From positions 1 through 64,000 of the forward strand of contig LRMT01000042.1 in the NCBI GenBank assembly GCA_001725945.1: a stretch of 64,000 nucleotides of DNA, given 5' to 3'. Position 1 is the first letter of the stretch. Each line of letters begins with the position of its first letter. A program made the position numbers and the translations under genes. Shown piece after piece: positions 47,221 to 56,715 of the stretch. Under the pieces are notes generated by a model. The model saw nothing but the letters and a program-made list of their open reading frames with translations, was not told where the DNA came from and searched no databases. This DNA comes from Cupriavidus sp. UYMMa02A (GTDB taxonomy: Bacteria; Pseudomonadota; Gammaproteobacteria; Burkholderiales; Burkholderiaceae).

Positions 47221-49505
47221 TTACTTGACCTGCTGGCGGGCGTTAGCACGCGGCGCCGATCTCGTCGTCGCTGCCGATTCAAAAATGGTCAGAACACGCG
47301 CCAGATCGACGCGTTCGTGTTCGTCGAGCGGCAGTGTGGTGCTCAGCTTGTCGATGTCGCGTGCAGCATTACGGACCTCGGCGGGCGGCGCGCCAGACAG
47401 CATGCCGGGTAGTGCATCAATTGCGGCATCGGCGTCAAGGCGCAGCAACTTGGCTTGCTCACGAACGACCTGCTTGAACGAAAGAATGCCGCGATCGGAC
47501 AGCTTGCCGGCCATGGCGCGCGCGAGATTGAAGCCACGTTCATCCGCTTCGCGGTGCGTACGACGCACAAAGAGCAGCGCGCGCACACTCGCTTCGATGA
47601 GCCCACCCGTTGACATGCTATGGCGCAGGCGTTCGTGTTCTGCGGCGATCGCTGCGTGACGAGCGTCGGCATCGCCGGGTTCCTCCGATATGGCAGATCG
47701 GCCGTCGTCGCGTTGCTGGGGAAGCCCGGCGAGGGCCTGCAGCCAGGGGGCGCCGTAGATGGCTTCGAAGAGCTGTTCGACCGCCGCGTCACGTATGTCG
47801 CGATAGCAATTCAGCGACGCCACGACCGAGTCCGATACCACGCCTTGCATTTGCCAGAATGGATTATCGGCGGGGGCGGTTTTGCGCGACTCTCTCACCT
47901 TTTGCGCAGCCTGGGCGACGCTGGATGCCAGCGGATGGCGGTCCGACCAAGACTCGTAGGAGATCCGCAGTGGATGAAATTTGCTCGCGAGATCTGCGCT
48001 CCACGGCGTTACGCACATGCGTAGCCACGGTTGTACACAGCTGCGATAGAGGCCGAGATTGAAATTGGACACATAGGCTGCTGTTGCGAAACGACGGTCG
48101 CTTTCCGCGTCTGGCTGCACGATAGCCCGCACATCATCGATACTGCGCGGCGAGATCGACAACACGTGATCGCCGTCGACGAGGTCAGCATTCGGCGTCG
48201 TTCGGATCTTCGCCCCCATGTGCGCTTCATACAGACCGGACGGCAACATGTCGATCAGATCGATGTTGCTCACGAATTCGCGATGCTCCTTGCGGCCCGT
48301 ACTGCTCGACACGAAGATGCCGAGGTGACCGATGTTGTCATGGGTTGCGTAGACGATGGTCTGGTCGTGCCCGAACAGGTCGGCGTCGTCGCGATACAGG
48401 TCGGTAATCCAGCCAAGCGCCTGGGGTGGCGGCGTGATGTTGTCACCGTATGAGCAGAACACGACAATCGGCGAGCGGATGTTGCGCAGGTCCAGACGCA
48501 CGCCATCCGACATAACGATATGGCCGCTCGTGAGCCGATTGCCGACGAAAAGGTTGTCGACGATGTATTGCATTTCTGACGCGTTGAGGAATACGTGGCC
48601 GCCCCAGTATTTTTCGAAGCCTAAGTACCGTGGCGCTTCCGTATCGATATTCGCATACAGGTTGTTGTGCTTTTGCCAGAGTGTGTTGGCCGGGTTGAGG
48701 TTTTCGAAGTTCTGCACGAGCCACGCGCCGTCGAAGCGGCCGTCGCCGAGATCGCCCGTGAGCGCCGTCAGCCATGAACCGCCGAGCAAACCTCCGGAAT
48801 AGCGCATCGGATTTTGCCGCGCCAGCCTGCCCAATACGAGACGGGCGCGCCGGCGACGATGATCGGCCCGAACAGCTCAGGTCGCATCGCGGCTGTCATC
48901 AGTACCTGCCAGCCTGCCTGGCAATTGCCGACTACGGCGGGCTTTCCAGGGCTATCCGGATGCAGTTCGATAACTTTCTCGAGGAACGTCGCTTCGGCAT
49001 GCATGACATCTTCGACTGTCTGACCGGGTACGGGGTCAGGAAGGAATCCTACGAAATAGCACGGATGTCCCGCTCGCAACGCGGCGCCGATTTCGCTGTC
49101 GCGCTTGAAGCCGCCAATGCCCGGCCCGTGCCCCGCGCGCGGGTCGAACACGATGAACGGACGAAGACGGCCCGTGTCGTGTGCTTCGGTCGCATTGCGA
49201 TCGGGTTGCAGATCGTCAGGCGAAATGATGCGCACGAGGCCGTAGCTGACCGGACGCGGCAAGGTGCGGCCATCCAGGATCAACTCGGCAGCGAAATCCA
49301 GCACATTGGGTGTGCGCTCATGCAAGTGCGCCTGGTATTGGTTGCCGCGCTCGCGCATCACGTCGGCGAACAGCACATTGCGCTGCCACGCGTCGATTGC
49401 GTACTCAGCGCCCGCGTTTGGCAACGTCGTTCCCGGCGGAAATGCGTAGGGCAAAGCCGTAGCAGGATCCTCTTGCGGATCGGATGTCAGGTTCAAGTGA
49501 TGCAT
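47221..49505 (-). CDS. DUF3141-family PHA-synthase-like alpha/beta hydrolase (frameshifted)
   Basis: Start at 49505 (MHHLNLTSDPQEDPATALPY). The alpha/beta hydrolase part has a possible nucleophile elbow VGNCQAGWQVLMTAAMRPEL, with Cys at the nucleophile position as in PHA synthases (G-x-C-x-A/G-G). Downstream: WGGHVFLNASEMQYIVDNLF, IVVFCSYGDNITPPPQALGW (acid Asp) and YATHDNIGHLGIFVSS (His). A base is missing near 48815; corrected length 761 residues. DUF3141 genes often lie before pta/ackA/fabI in Burkholderiales; the reaction is not known but acyl transfer or polyester making is likely. Confidence 0.85.
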
Positions 49506-49596
49506 GCCGAATTAACCTCTCAAAGAGTCCGCGCCGGTGCCCGGCGTCTCGTGGCCGAGTTCGCGGAACGTTTACGATTTACATACGATACGCCTT

Positions 49597-49618
49597 GTCA
49601 TAATGACGAGCAAGTCAA
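49597..49618 (-). promoter_or_regulatory. Promoter -35 and TetR-type operator of the DUF3141 operon
   Basis: On the minus strand CATATTGACTT (-35 TTGACT, 49618-49613) is followed after four bases by GTCATTATGAC (49607-49597), about 92 bases before the DUF3141 start. The same CATATTGACTT, four bases, GTCANNATGAC arrangement is found on the plus strand at 58553-58577. No strong -10 is seen at normal spacing. Confidence 0.6.
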
Positions 49619-49619
49619 T

Positions 49620-49763
49620 ATGAGAAGAAATTCCGCGATCTTGAAAGATTCCGGTGCGCTCATGCTGCTTGCCTCATGTAATGAGGCCGATAACGAACCC
49701 GGGACACGTCGTGCATCGAATGCGCCGCGCGACGGTTCATTGCATATAAAGCGTGGTCGCTGA
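49620..49763 (+). pseudogene. Possible fossil of a lipoprotein (membrane-fusion-protein-like) gene start
   Basis: ATG at 49620 opens MRRNSAILKDSGALMLLASC followed by NEADNEP, which looks like a lipoprotein signal with lipobox LLASC, like the start of the RND membrane fusion protein. It stops at 49763 after 47 codons and runs into the TetR 3' repeat. The motif ILKDS and its distance to the GTCA-N3-TGAC site match the first codons (MLKDS) of the pqiA-like gene. Low confidence. Confidence 0.3.
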
Positions 49764-49825
49764 AGTCCGCAAACGGTGACTCCGCGTAACTCGCGGGATA
49801 CGGCCAGGGTTGTCCTGCGGCAAGT

Positions 49826-50587
49826 TCATCCTGCCGCGATACCGAGGGTAGCGGCCAAGGCGCCGACAAGCTGAGCCTCGTCTCCATCGGGCAACGTCCG
49901 AGCAATCTCATCGGCGCTATGCGCGTCGATCCCTAGCGCTCGCAGCGCCATGGCGGCAGCTTGCTCTGAAAAGTCTTCTCGTCTGTCCGATTCCTGCATC
50001 CGCTGGATCGTGCCGAGCACGGCTCCCACAACGATATTGAGCGCGATGGCCATCGGCATGTGCGTGAAGCGCCCTTGCCGGAAGCCCTCTTCGATGTCAG
50101 TGCGCACGAATTCCAGCATATTCGGCCCCTGTTCGCCCGGCCATCCCACATGCGCGAGAAAACCAGCGACGGCTGGGTAGTGCAGAGCAAGCCGCGATGC
50201 CAGCCGAATGCCGCGCGCCACCAGCCGCGCCGGATCATTGCTTCCGCGCACCAACGGATCGACGGTGCGGACAATCTGGTTGGCGATTTCAGTGGCCAGT
50301 TCCCGGACTATGGCATCTGGCGACGAGAAGTACTTGTAAAACGTTCCGCGTGACACCTCCGCCTCCCGGATCACGTCGTCGACCGACATCGTGGCGTGGC
50401 CCTTGCTCGCTACCAGCCGCAGGGCGCTGTTCAGGAGCCGCCCCCGCATTCGCTCGCGGCGTTCGGCGCCCACCCGCTGGCGGTGGTTCGCCATTTGCGG
50501 CGGCTGACTCCCTACAACGAACTGATTGCTTTGGTGATCTTCCTGGCGATCTGCCTCGATCTTCGGTGAGATAGCCGGTTTTGTCAT
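49826..50587 (-). CDS. TetR-family regulator of the RND operon
   Basis: Intact, 253 residues from ATG 50587 (MTKPAISPKIEADRQ). HTH: VGAERRERMRGRLLNSALRL, DVIREAEVSRGTFYKYFSSP. Regulatory domain: RTDIEEGFRQGRFTHMPMAI, VVGAVLGTIQRMQES. It is divergent from the RND efflux genes, with GTCA-N3-TGAC sites at 50600 and 50890 in between. The simplest reading is that it represses itself and the pump and perhaps the other operons with this site. An internally deleted copy lies at 37.57-37.92 kb. Confidence 0.9.
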   Translation of the reverse strand: MTKPAISPKIEADRQEDHQSNQFVVGSQPPQMANHRQRVGAERRERMRGRLLNSALRLVASKGHATMSVDDVIREAEVSRGTFYKYFSSPDAIVRELATEIANQIVRTVDPLVRGSNDPARLVARGIRLASRLALHYPAVAGFLAHVGWPGEQGPNMLEFVRTDIEEGFRQGRFTHMPMAIALNIVVGAVLGTIQRMQESDRREDFSEQAAAMALRALGIDAHSADEIARTLPDGDEAQLVGALAATLGIAAG

Positions 50588-50599
50588 GATGTAATTATG

Positions 50600-50610
50600 G
50601 TCATTATGAA
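50600..50610. promoter_or_regulatory. Putative TetR operator next to TetR start (GTCATTATGAA)
   Basis: GTCA-TTA-TGAA, seven of eight palindromic positions, 13 bases upstream of the TetR start codon. It fits autorepression. Confidence 0.45.
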
Positions 50611-50889
50611 GAATTGGTTCATCAAGGCGCCGGCGTCTTGCTGCGTCGCGCGATACGCCTGACTGACATGGGACGCCGGGTCTTCCACGTTGTACGTGGC
50701 TCAGGACCGCACAGTCTCGCATCACCTCTTGGCGCGGCGGGCGTCAAATGATGCGTGCCCGTCGCCCGACCCCGCCTGCAAGCGTTCCCCAGCGCTCCGC
50801 CACGCACATTCAGATGCCGTTCGCTACGCCCTCTGTTCTGCACCCGACGGCACGGGGCCGGTGGCGCACCCGCACATATTACACTAAAC

Positions 50890-50924
50890 GTCATCCTGAC
50901 AAATCGTCAAAGTTGATATATAGT
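50890..50924 (+). promoter_or_regulatory. RND operon promoter with overlapping operator
   Basis: Operator GTCATCCTGAC (50890-50900) overlaps a -35 box CTGACA (50896-50901); 17 bases further is a -10 TATAGT (50919-50924). Transcription would start near 50931, giving a leader of about 150 bases before the TTG start. On the minus strand TTGACG (50910-50905) also precedes the operator, so the site may control both directions. Confidence 0.62.
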
Positions 50925-51082
50925 TCGCCTCGTCGATACCGACGCCCCCATCCCTGAGCGACTGGACTACCTCGTCAGGCGAGCCGGGCCCATGCGGCTC
51001 GACGCATTTTTGGCGGATTGGCGCACGGCGGCCAGGACCCCACAACGGCCGCCCCGCAGCGGATCTGAAAGGAAGGCAGAAA

Positions 51083-52189
51083 TTGACCCTAAACCCTAAA
51101 ACCCTAGCCCTTACACTGATCGCGGTCTGCGCGGTCGCCGCCTGTTCCCGGGCCGAGCCCCCTCAGCATGAGGAAGTGCGTCCGGTGCGCACGATCATTG
51201 CCGGTCAGACCGCCGGCACGGTCGGCGCGAGCTATTCAGGTGAAATTCGCGCCCGGTACGAGAGCCGACTTGGCTTCCGTACGGGAGGCAAGATCGTCGC
51301 GCGGCTCGTCGACGTGGGTGCCCATGTCAAGCGCGGACAGGTATTGCTGCGGCTTGATCCGACGCAGGAGGCCTTGCAAGTGACGGCCGCCGCCGCTGAT
51401 GTCGATGCGGCACGCAGCCGGGTCGCGCAGGCGCGTGTGGACGTAAAGCGAATCGAGCAACTGCTGGCGCGCAGTTTCGCGTCGCAAGCGGAGCTGGACC
51501 AACAGCGACTCGCGTTGGATCAATCCGAAGCGCAATTGCGCTCCGCGCTGGCGCGCCAGAAGCTAAATTCAAACCAAGAGGGGTTCACCACGCTCGTTGC
51601 GGATCGCGATGGGGTAGTCAGCACTATTGGCGCAGAGGCCGGCCAGGTTGTCGCGCCGGGGCAGTCCGTCGTGACAGTGGCCGCGGACGGCGAGCGCGAG
51701 GTGGCGATCAGCATTCCAGAGTCCCGCGTCGAAGAACTGCGCAAGGCCAAGTCCCTGCAGGTCTCGGTCTGGGCCCATCCGGACAAGGCCTGGACTGGCA
51801 CGCTGCGTGAGCTGGCTCCGGACACGGACAGCGTCACGCGCACCTATTCGGCCCGCATTTCGATTCAGCATCCTGACGAGACGCTGCTGCGCCTCGGCAT
51901 GACGGCGTCGGTGTTGGCCCCGGATGTAGACGGGAACCGCGCGATCCGGCTGCCCTTGACCGCGATCGTGGACCGCGACGGTAGTCGCCAAGTGTGGATC
52001 GTGCCCCCCAAGAGCTCGCGTGTCCAGGCGCGCGACGTCCAGCTTGGCAGCGCGCAGAAGGACAGCGTACTGGTGACCGCAGGTCTGTCCGGTGGCGAGA
52101 CGGTGGTGACGGCCGGCGTGCATATGCTCAAGGCTGGCCAGCGCGTCAAAGTCATAGAGGCCGCGGCCACCGCAGGGAGCGCCAAATGA
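51083..52189 (+). CDS. RND efflux membrane fusion lipoprotein
   Basis: Begins at TTG 51083 with AAAGGAAGG upstream; no nearby ATG fits. 368 residues: lipoprotein signal (TLALTLIAVCAVAACS), barrel and lipoyl region (VRTIIAGQTAGTVGASYSGE, VDVGAHVKRGQVLLRLDP), coiled-coil hairpin (ARSRVAQARVDVKRIEQLLA, LALDQSEAQLRSALARQ), then TLVADRDGVVSTIGAEAGQV and membrane-proximal SGGETVVTAGVHMLKAGQRV. It joins the inner-membrane pump to the outer-membrane channel. Stop overlaps the pump start. Confidence 0.92.
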   Translation: MTLNPKTLALTLIAVCAVAACSRAEPPQHEEVRPVRTIIAGQTAGTVGASYSGEIRARYESRLGFRTGGKIVARLVDVGAHVKRGQVLLRLDPTQEALQVTAAAADVDAARSRVAQARVDVKRIEQLLARSFASQAELDQQRLALDQSEAQLRSALARQKLNSNQEGFTTLVADRDGVVSTIGAEAGQVVAPGQSVVTVAADGEREVAISIPESRVEELRKAKSLQVSVWAHPDKAWTGTLRELAPDTDSVTRTYSARISIQHPDETLLRLGMTASVLAPDVDGNRAIRLPLTAIVDRDGSRQVWIVPPKSSRVQARDVQLGSAQKDSVLVTAGLSGGETVVTAGVHMLKAGQRVKVIEAAATAGSAK

Positions 52190-55100
52190 AGGGTATCAAC
52201 CTCTCTGAATGGGCGCTCAAGCACCAGCAGATGATCGCGTTCCTGCTGTTGCTGTTATCCGTGGCAGGCATCATGGCCTACACAAGCCTGGGCCAGAAGG
52301 AGGACCCTGAATTCACCATCAAGACCATGGTGGTGCAGGCCTACTGGCCCGGCAGTTCGGCCGAGCAAATGGCCGACCAAGTCACCGACAAGATCGAGCG
52401 CAAGCTGCAGGAAGTGGCGGAGATCGACTACACGTCCAGCTATGTGAAGCCGGGCGAGACCCAGGTCAAGATCAACCTGCGAGAAGACGTACCGCCGAAG
52501 GCGGTCCCGGATGTCTGGTATCAGGTACGCAAGAAGCTGGGCGATATCCGCCAGACCCTTCCTCAAGGCACGCAAGGCCCCTTCTTTAACGACGAGTTCG
52601 GCGATACCTTCGGCAATATGTATGCGCTGACGGGCGACGGCTTCAGCTATGAGGACCTGCGCCGTTTCGCCGACGCTGCACGCAACGAATTTCTGCGTGT
52701 GTCCGACGTTAACAAGGTGGACCTGATCGGCAAGCAGGAAGAGAAGATCTATGTGGAGATGTCCACCGCCAAACTGGCGTCGCTGGGCCTGGATCCCGCC
52801 CTCATCGCCTCGACGCTGGCCCAGACCAACGCGGTGACCGCTGCGGGCACGGTGCAGACCACGAGCGAGCAGGTGCGCCTGACAGTGGGCGGTGAGTTTG
52901 ACTCGGTCGATAACATCCGCGCGATTGGCATCCATGCCGGCAACCGGACTTTCCGCCTTGGCGACATTGCAGACGTCCACCGAGGCTTTATCGAGCCCGC
53001 AGCACAACGCATGCGTTTTAACGGCACCGAGACGATGGGCTTGGCGGTAAGCATGCGTAAGGGTGGCGATGTGATCCACCTGGGCGAGCAACTGGACGAA
53101 ACCGTGCGGCGTATCCGCGCCGAACTGCCAGTCGGCGTCGAGATTCATGCCGTCAGCGACCAGCCCCGCGTGGTTGAGCACTCGGTATTCGAGTTCAAGA
53201 AGAGCCTGGCCGAGGCCGTCGTGATCGTGCTGGCCGTCAGCTTCCTCTCGCTGGGCGTGCGCAGTGGGCTGGTGGTTGCGATGAGCATCCCGCTTGTCCT
53301 GGCCATGACTTTCCTTGCGATGTACGTGCTTGGCATAGATCTGCAGCGGATTTCGCTGGGCGCGCTGATCATTGCCCTCGGTCTGCTGGTGGACGACGCG
53401 ATCATCGCTGTCGAAATGATGGCCCTGAAGCTTGAGCAGGGCTGGGACAAGTTCCGTGCCGCCACCTACGCATATACGGCGACCGCATTCCCGATGTTGA
53501 CGGGCACGCTTATCACCGCAGCAGGCTTCCTGCCAGTGGGCTTCGCCAAGTCAGGAACTGGTGAGTACGTGTTTTCGCTGTTTCAGGTGGTCGGCATTTC
53601 ACTGTTGCTGTCGTGGGTGGTGGCGGTTCTGTTCACGCCGTATATCGGTTTCAAGCTGCTCAAGCAGGAAGCGCACGCTTCCCATGATGAAGATGCGGTG
53701 TATCAGCGCGGGTTCTACGTCAAGTTCCGCCATTTCATCGACTTCTGCCTGACCCACCGCCGCTGGGTGATCGCCATTACTTTCGCCGCATTTGCCGGCT
53801 CCCTGGTGCTGTTCAAGTTCGTGCCACAGCAGTTCTTCCCGGCATCGGACCGCCCTGAGTTGATCGTGGATCTGTGGATGCCCAGGGCCTCGACATTCGA
53901 CGCCAGCGAGCGCGAAGTTCGTGACCTCGAACGCCTGCTCAAGCGCGACGCCGATATCGAAGCGGTCACGAGCTTTGTCGGCAACGGTGCGCCTCGTTTC
54001 TACCTGCCGCTGGATGTACAGACGCCCAATCTGAACCTGGGCGAGCTGATGATCATGACCAAGGGTGGCGAGTCACGCGAGCGTGTCATGGCGAAGATCG
54101 ACAAGCTGTTCGACGAGCGCTTTGCGAACGTGCGCGGCCGGGTTCTGCGGCTGGAGAACGGTCCGCCCGTCGGCTATCCCGTCCAGTTCCGCGTCTTCGG
54201 CAACGACAACGCCAAGGTTCGGGAAATCGGCGAGCGCGTGGCCGCCATCATGCGTGACAACCCGAACCTGCGCCGCGTCAATGTCGACTGGGGCGAACGG
54301 GTCAAGCGCATGCAGGTTGATGTCGACCAGGACAAGGCGCGCGTGCTCGGGGTCAGCTCCGGTCAAATCAAGGAGGCACTGCAGGCGTCGCTGTCCGGCA
54401 CGCCCGTCACCCAATACCGCGAAGGGGACCAAGGGCTTGACGTTGTCGCTCGCCTTGTCGAGGCTGAACGCACCGATCTGAATAACCTCAAGGATGCCAA
54501 GATCTATCTGCGCGACGGCAAGTTCGTGCCGGTTTCGCAGGTCGCGAGGCTGTCGCTGGCGAGCGAGGACAGCGAACTGTGGCGGCGCAACCGCATCCCG
54601 ACGCTGACCGTACGCGCCGATGTATCGGGCGGCCAGGCGCCGGACATTACCCAGGCGCTGATGCCGAAAATCGAGGCGCTGACCAAGGGGCTGCCGCTGG
54701 GTTATGGCATCGACGTCGGTGGCGCGACCGAATCGAGTGCGAAAGCGCAGAAGTCGGTGTTTGCCGTCATGCCCGTGACCGTCATCATCGTGCTCTTGCT
54801 TCTGATGATCCAACTGCAGGACATGAAGAAGATGGGGCTGGTGCTGCTGACTGCGCCGCTGGGCCTGATTGGCGTGAGCGCGATCATGGCGGCCTTCCGC
54901 ATCCCGTTCGGCTTCGTGGCGATGCTGGGGGTGATTGCGCTGGCCGGCATGATCATCCGCAACTCGGTGATTCTCGTGGTGCAGATCGACCACGACGTGG
55001 CGGCGGGCGTGCCGCTGTGGACGGCCATCGTCGAATCCGCCGTACGTCGTCTGCGGCCTATCGTTCTCACCGCCCTGGCCGCCATCCTCGGCATGGTCCC

Positions 55101-55239
55101 GTTGACCCACTCGGTATTCTGGGGCCCGATGGCCTGGGCCATCATGGGCGGCCTGGCCGTCGCAACGTTGCTGACACTGGTGTTCCTGCCTGCCCTGTAC
55201 GCGGCCTGTTTCCGCGCCCAACGTGCTGGCACGAACTGA
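52186..55239 (+). CDS. RND efflux pump, inner-membrane transporter
   Basis: Intact, 1017 residues from ATG 52186 (MKGINLSEWALKHQQMIAFL). The proton relay pair is in TM4: LIIALGLLVDDAIIAVEMMA. Other marks: VVIVLAVSFLSLGVRSGLVV, YAYTATAFPMLTGTLITAAG, LVIPLGF-like helices in the second half (VTVIIVLLLLMIQLQDMKKM, IALAGMIIRNSVILVVQIDH). The sequence and short N-terminus fit the HAE-1-like branch close to MexK/TriC/VexF. Exports hydrophobic compounds; substrate unknown. No frame breaks over 3 kb. Confidence 0.94.
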   Translation: MKGINLSEWALKHQQMIAFLLLLLSVAGIMAYTSLGQKEDPEFTIKTMVVQAYWPGSSAEQMADQVTDKIERKLQEVAEIDYTSSYVKPGETQVKINLREDVPPKAVPDVWYQVRKKLGDIRQTLPQGTQGPFFNDEFGDTFGNMYALTGDGFSYEDLRRFADAARNEFLRVSDVNKVDLIGKQEEKIYVEMSTAKLASLGLDPALIASTLAQTNAVTAAGTVQTTSEQVRLTVGGEFDSVDNIRAIGIHAGNRTFRLGDIADVHRGFIEPAAQRMRFNGTETMGLAVSMRKGGDVIHLGEQLDETVRRIRAELPVGVEIHAVSDQPRVVEHSVFEFKKSLAEAVVIVLAVSFLSLGVRSGLVVAMSIPLVLAMTFLAMYVLGIDLQRISLGALIIALGLLVDDAIIAVEMMALKLEQGWDKFRAATYAYTATAFPMLTGTLITAAGFLPVGFAKSGTGEYVFSLFQVVGISLLLSWVVAVLFTPYIGFKLLKQEAHASHDEDAVYQRGFYVKFRHFIDFCLTHRRWVIAITFAAFAGSLVLFKFVPQQFFPASDRPELIVDLWMPRASTFDASEREVRDLERLLKRDADIEAVTSFVGNGAPRFYLPLDVQTPNLNLGELMIMTKGGESRERVMAKIDKLFDERFANVRGRVLRLENGPPVGYPVQFRVFGNDNAKVREIGERVAAIMRDNPNLRRVNVDWGERVKRMQVDVDQDKARVLGVSSGQIKEALQASLSGTPVTQYREGDQGLDVVARLVEAERTDLNNLKDAKIYLRDGKFVPVSQVARLSLASEDSELWRRNRIPTLTVRADVSGGQAPDITQALMPKIEALTKGLPLGYGIDVGGATESSAKAQKSVFAVMPVTVIIVLLLLMIQLQDMKKMGLVLLTAPLGLIGVSAIMAAFRIPFGFVAMLGVIALAGMIIRNSVILVVQIDHDVAAGVPLWTAIVESAVRRLRPIVLTALAAILGMVPLTHSVFWGPMAWAIMGGLAVATLLTLVFLPALYAACFRAQRAGTN

Positions 55240-55267
55240 CGGGCATTCAAGACAAAAGAGTATCCCA

Positions 55268-56635
55268 ATGATGACCATTTCAAACACCGCCCGACGGGCG
55301 GCGCAGGCGGCGTTCGCTCTGCTTCTGGCGGCGGGCGCCGGAAAAGCGGGCGCGATGGACCTGGTTGAAGCCTATTCGCAGGCCTTGCACAACGATCCGG
55401 CGACACTCGCCGCTGACGAAGCGCTCAGCGCCGGGCGCGAGAAGGCGGTGCAGGGGAACGCGTTACTGCGTCCGCGCATCAACCTGCAGGCTGGCGTGTC
55501 CCGGATCAATAATCGCTCTTCCGCCGACCTGCCGCCGGCGCTCTCCGGGCTCGCGCCGTCCAATACCAATGGCACGGTGCGGCAGGCATCGGTGCAGCTG
55601 GTGCAACCGCTCTACGACAAGGCCGCGGGCGCGACCCGGCGGCAATTGCGTGAGCAGTCCGAACTCGCGCAGACGCAGTTCGATCACTCCCGAGAGAATC
55701 TCGCGCTGCGGGTGGCTGATGCCTATTTCGGTGTCCTGGTGGCGGAAGAGACGCTGCGCGTCGTGCAGGCTGAAAAGCGCGCGCTGGGCCAGCAGCGTGA
55801 CCGTGCCAAGGCGCGCTTCGATGTGGGCCAGGGCAAGATCACGGACCTCCAGGAGGCCCAGGCGCGGCTCGACGGCGTCGAAGCGAGGGAAGTGTCGGCC
55901 AAGTCGGCGCTGGAACTGCGACGCACGAGCTATCGCGAGACCATCGGCGTCGCGCCGGAGCGGCTCTCGGCGCTGGCGCCGAGCTTCGCCGCGCAGCCAC
56001 CCCTGCCGGACGACCTGTCAGCGTGGCAGATGAAGGGTGAGGATCGGAACACCGTGGTCAAGACCAGGCAATCCGAGCTGGAGATTGCCGGGGCGGAAAT
56101 CGACAAGTTTCGCCTCGCAAGCCGGCCGACGCTGAATCTGGTGGCCGGCTATGGCACCGAGGACCAGAACGGCAACCTGTCGCCGCTGGTGGCGCGGGAG
56201 GGCAACCGCACGGCGCTGATCGGACTCCAGCTCAATATCCCGATCTACGCCGGCGGCGGGATCGACTCGCGCGAGCGAGAGGCCGCCGCCAAGCGGCGCC
56301 AGGCCGAGCAGGAACTTTCCGCCGCGCGACGCGACGTGCGTTTGCAGGTGCAGGACGGGTTCCTTGCGGTTAAGACTGGCGTGTCTCGCATCGCTGCGCT
56401 CGAGCAGGCGCTCGTGTCTGCGCGCAGCGCCCTGGAGTCGACCACACTCGGGCGCGACGTGGGAACGCGTACGCAGCTGGACGTTCTCGACGCGCAGCAG
56501 CGCATGTATACCTCGGAGCTGGATTTGATCCAGGCACGCGTCGACTATCTGATGGGTCGCCTCCGACTGGAAGCGGCAGCCGGCGAATTGAATGAGGACA
56601 GCCTGCGTGCGTTGAGCGCGTGGCTGGCGTCGTGA
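55268..56635 (+). CDS. TolC-family outer-membrane efflux protein
   Basis: Intact, 455 residues from ATG 55268, signal peptide ARRAAQAAFALLLAAGAGKA. The TolC-type repeats are clear: MDLVEAYSQALHNDPATLAA and, in the second half, STTLGRDVGTRTQLDVLDAQ with YLMGRLRLEAAAGEL, each with the alpha-barrel helix heptads. The NDPATLAADEA opening fits the type I secretion/TolC branch. It follows the pump by 28 bases and completes the tripartite system. Confidence 0.92.
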   Translation: MMTISNTARRAAQAAFALLLAAGAGKAGAMDLVEAYSQALHNDPATLAADEALSAGREKAVQGNALLRPRINLQAGVSRINNRSSADLPPALSGLAPSNTNGTVRQASVQLVQPLYDKAAGATRRQLREQSELAQTQFDHSRENLALRVADAYFGVLVAEETLRVVQAEKRALGQQRDRAKARFDVGQGKITDLQEAQARLDGVEAREVSAKSALELRRTSYRETIGVAPERLSALAPSFAAQPPLPDDLSAWQMKGEDRNTVVKTRQSELEIAGAEIDKFRLASRPTLNLVAGYGTEDQNGNLSPLVAREGNRTALIGLQLNIPIYAGGGIDSREREAAAKRRQAEQELSAARRDVRLQVQDGFLAVKTGVSRIAALEQALVSARSALESTTLGRDVGTRTQLDVLDAQQRMYTSELDLIQARVDYLMGRLRLEAAAGELNEDSLRALSAWLAS

Positions 56636-56715
56636 TGCGCGCAATGCTGATGAACTTCGCTTGCGCCCCGACGACACCGCCACCGATGACGGCGCTGGCG
56701 CACAAGGCCGCCGGC

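Noticed and set aside
48774..49763. Long plus-strand open frame opposite the DUF3141 gene
   Set aside because: It is the shadow of the high-GC DUF3141 coding frame; only the last part (from 49620) lies outside it and is treated separately.
51086..51108. Telomere-like CCCTAAACCCTAAAACCCTA stretch at the start of the RND fusion protein gene
   Set aside because: It lies within the coding start (Leu-Asn-Pro-Lys-Thr-Leu) and has only two and a half units with drift; no other telomere-like feature is seen.
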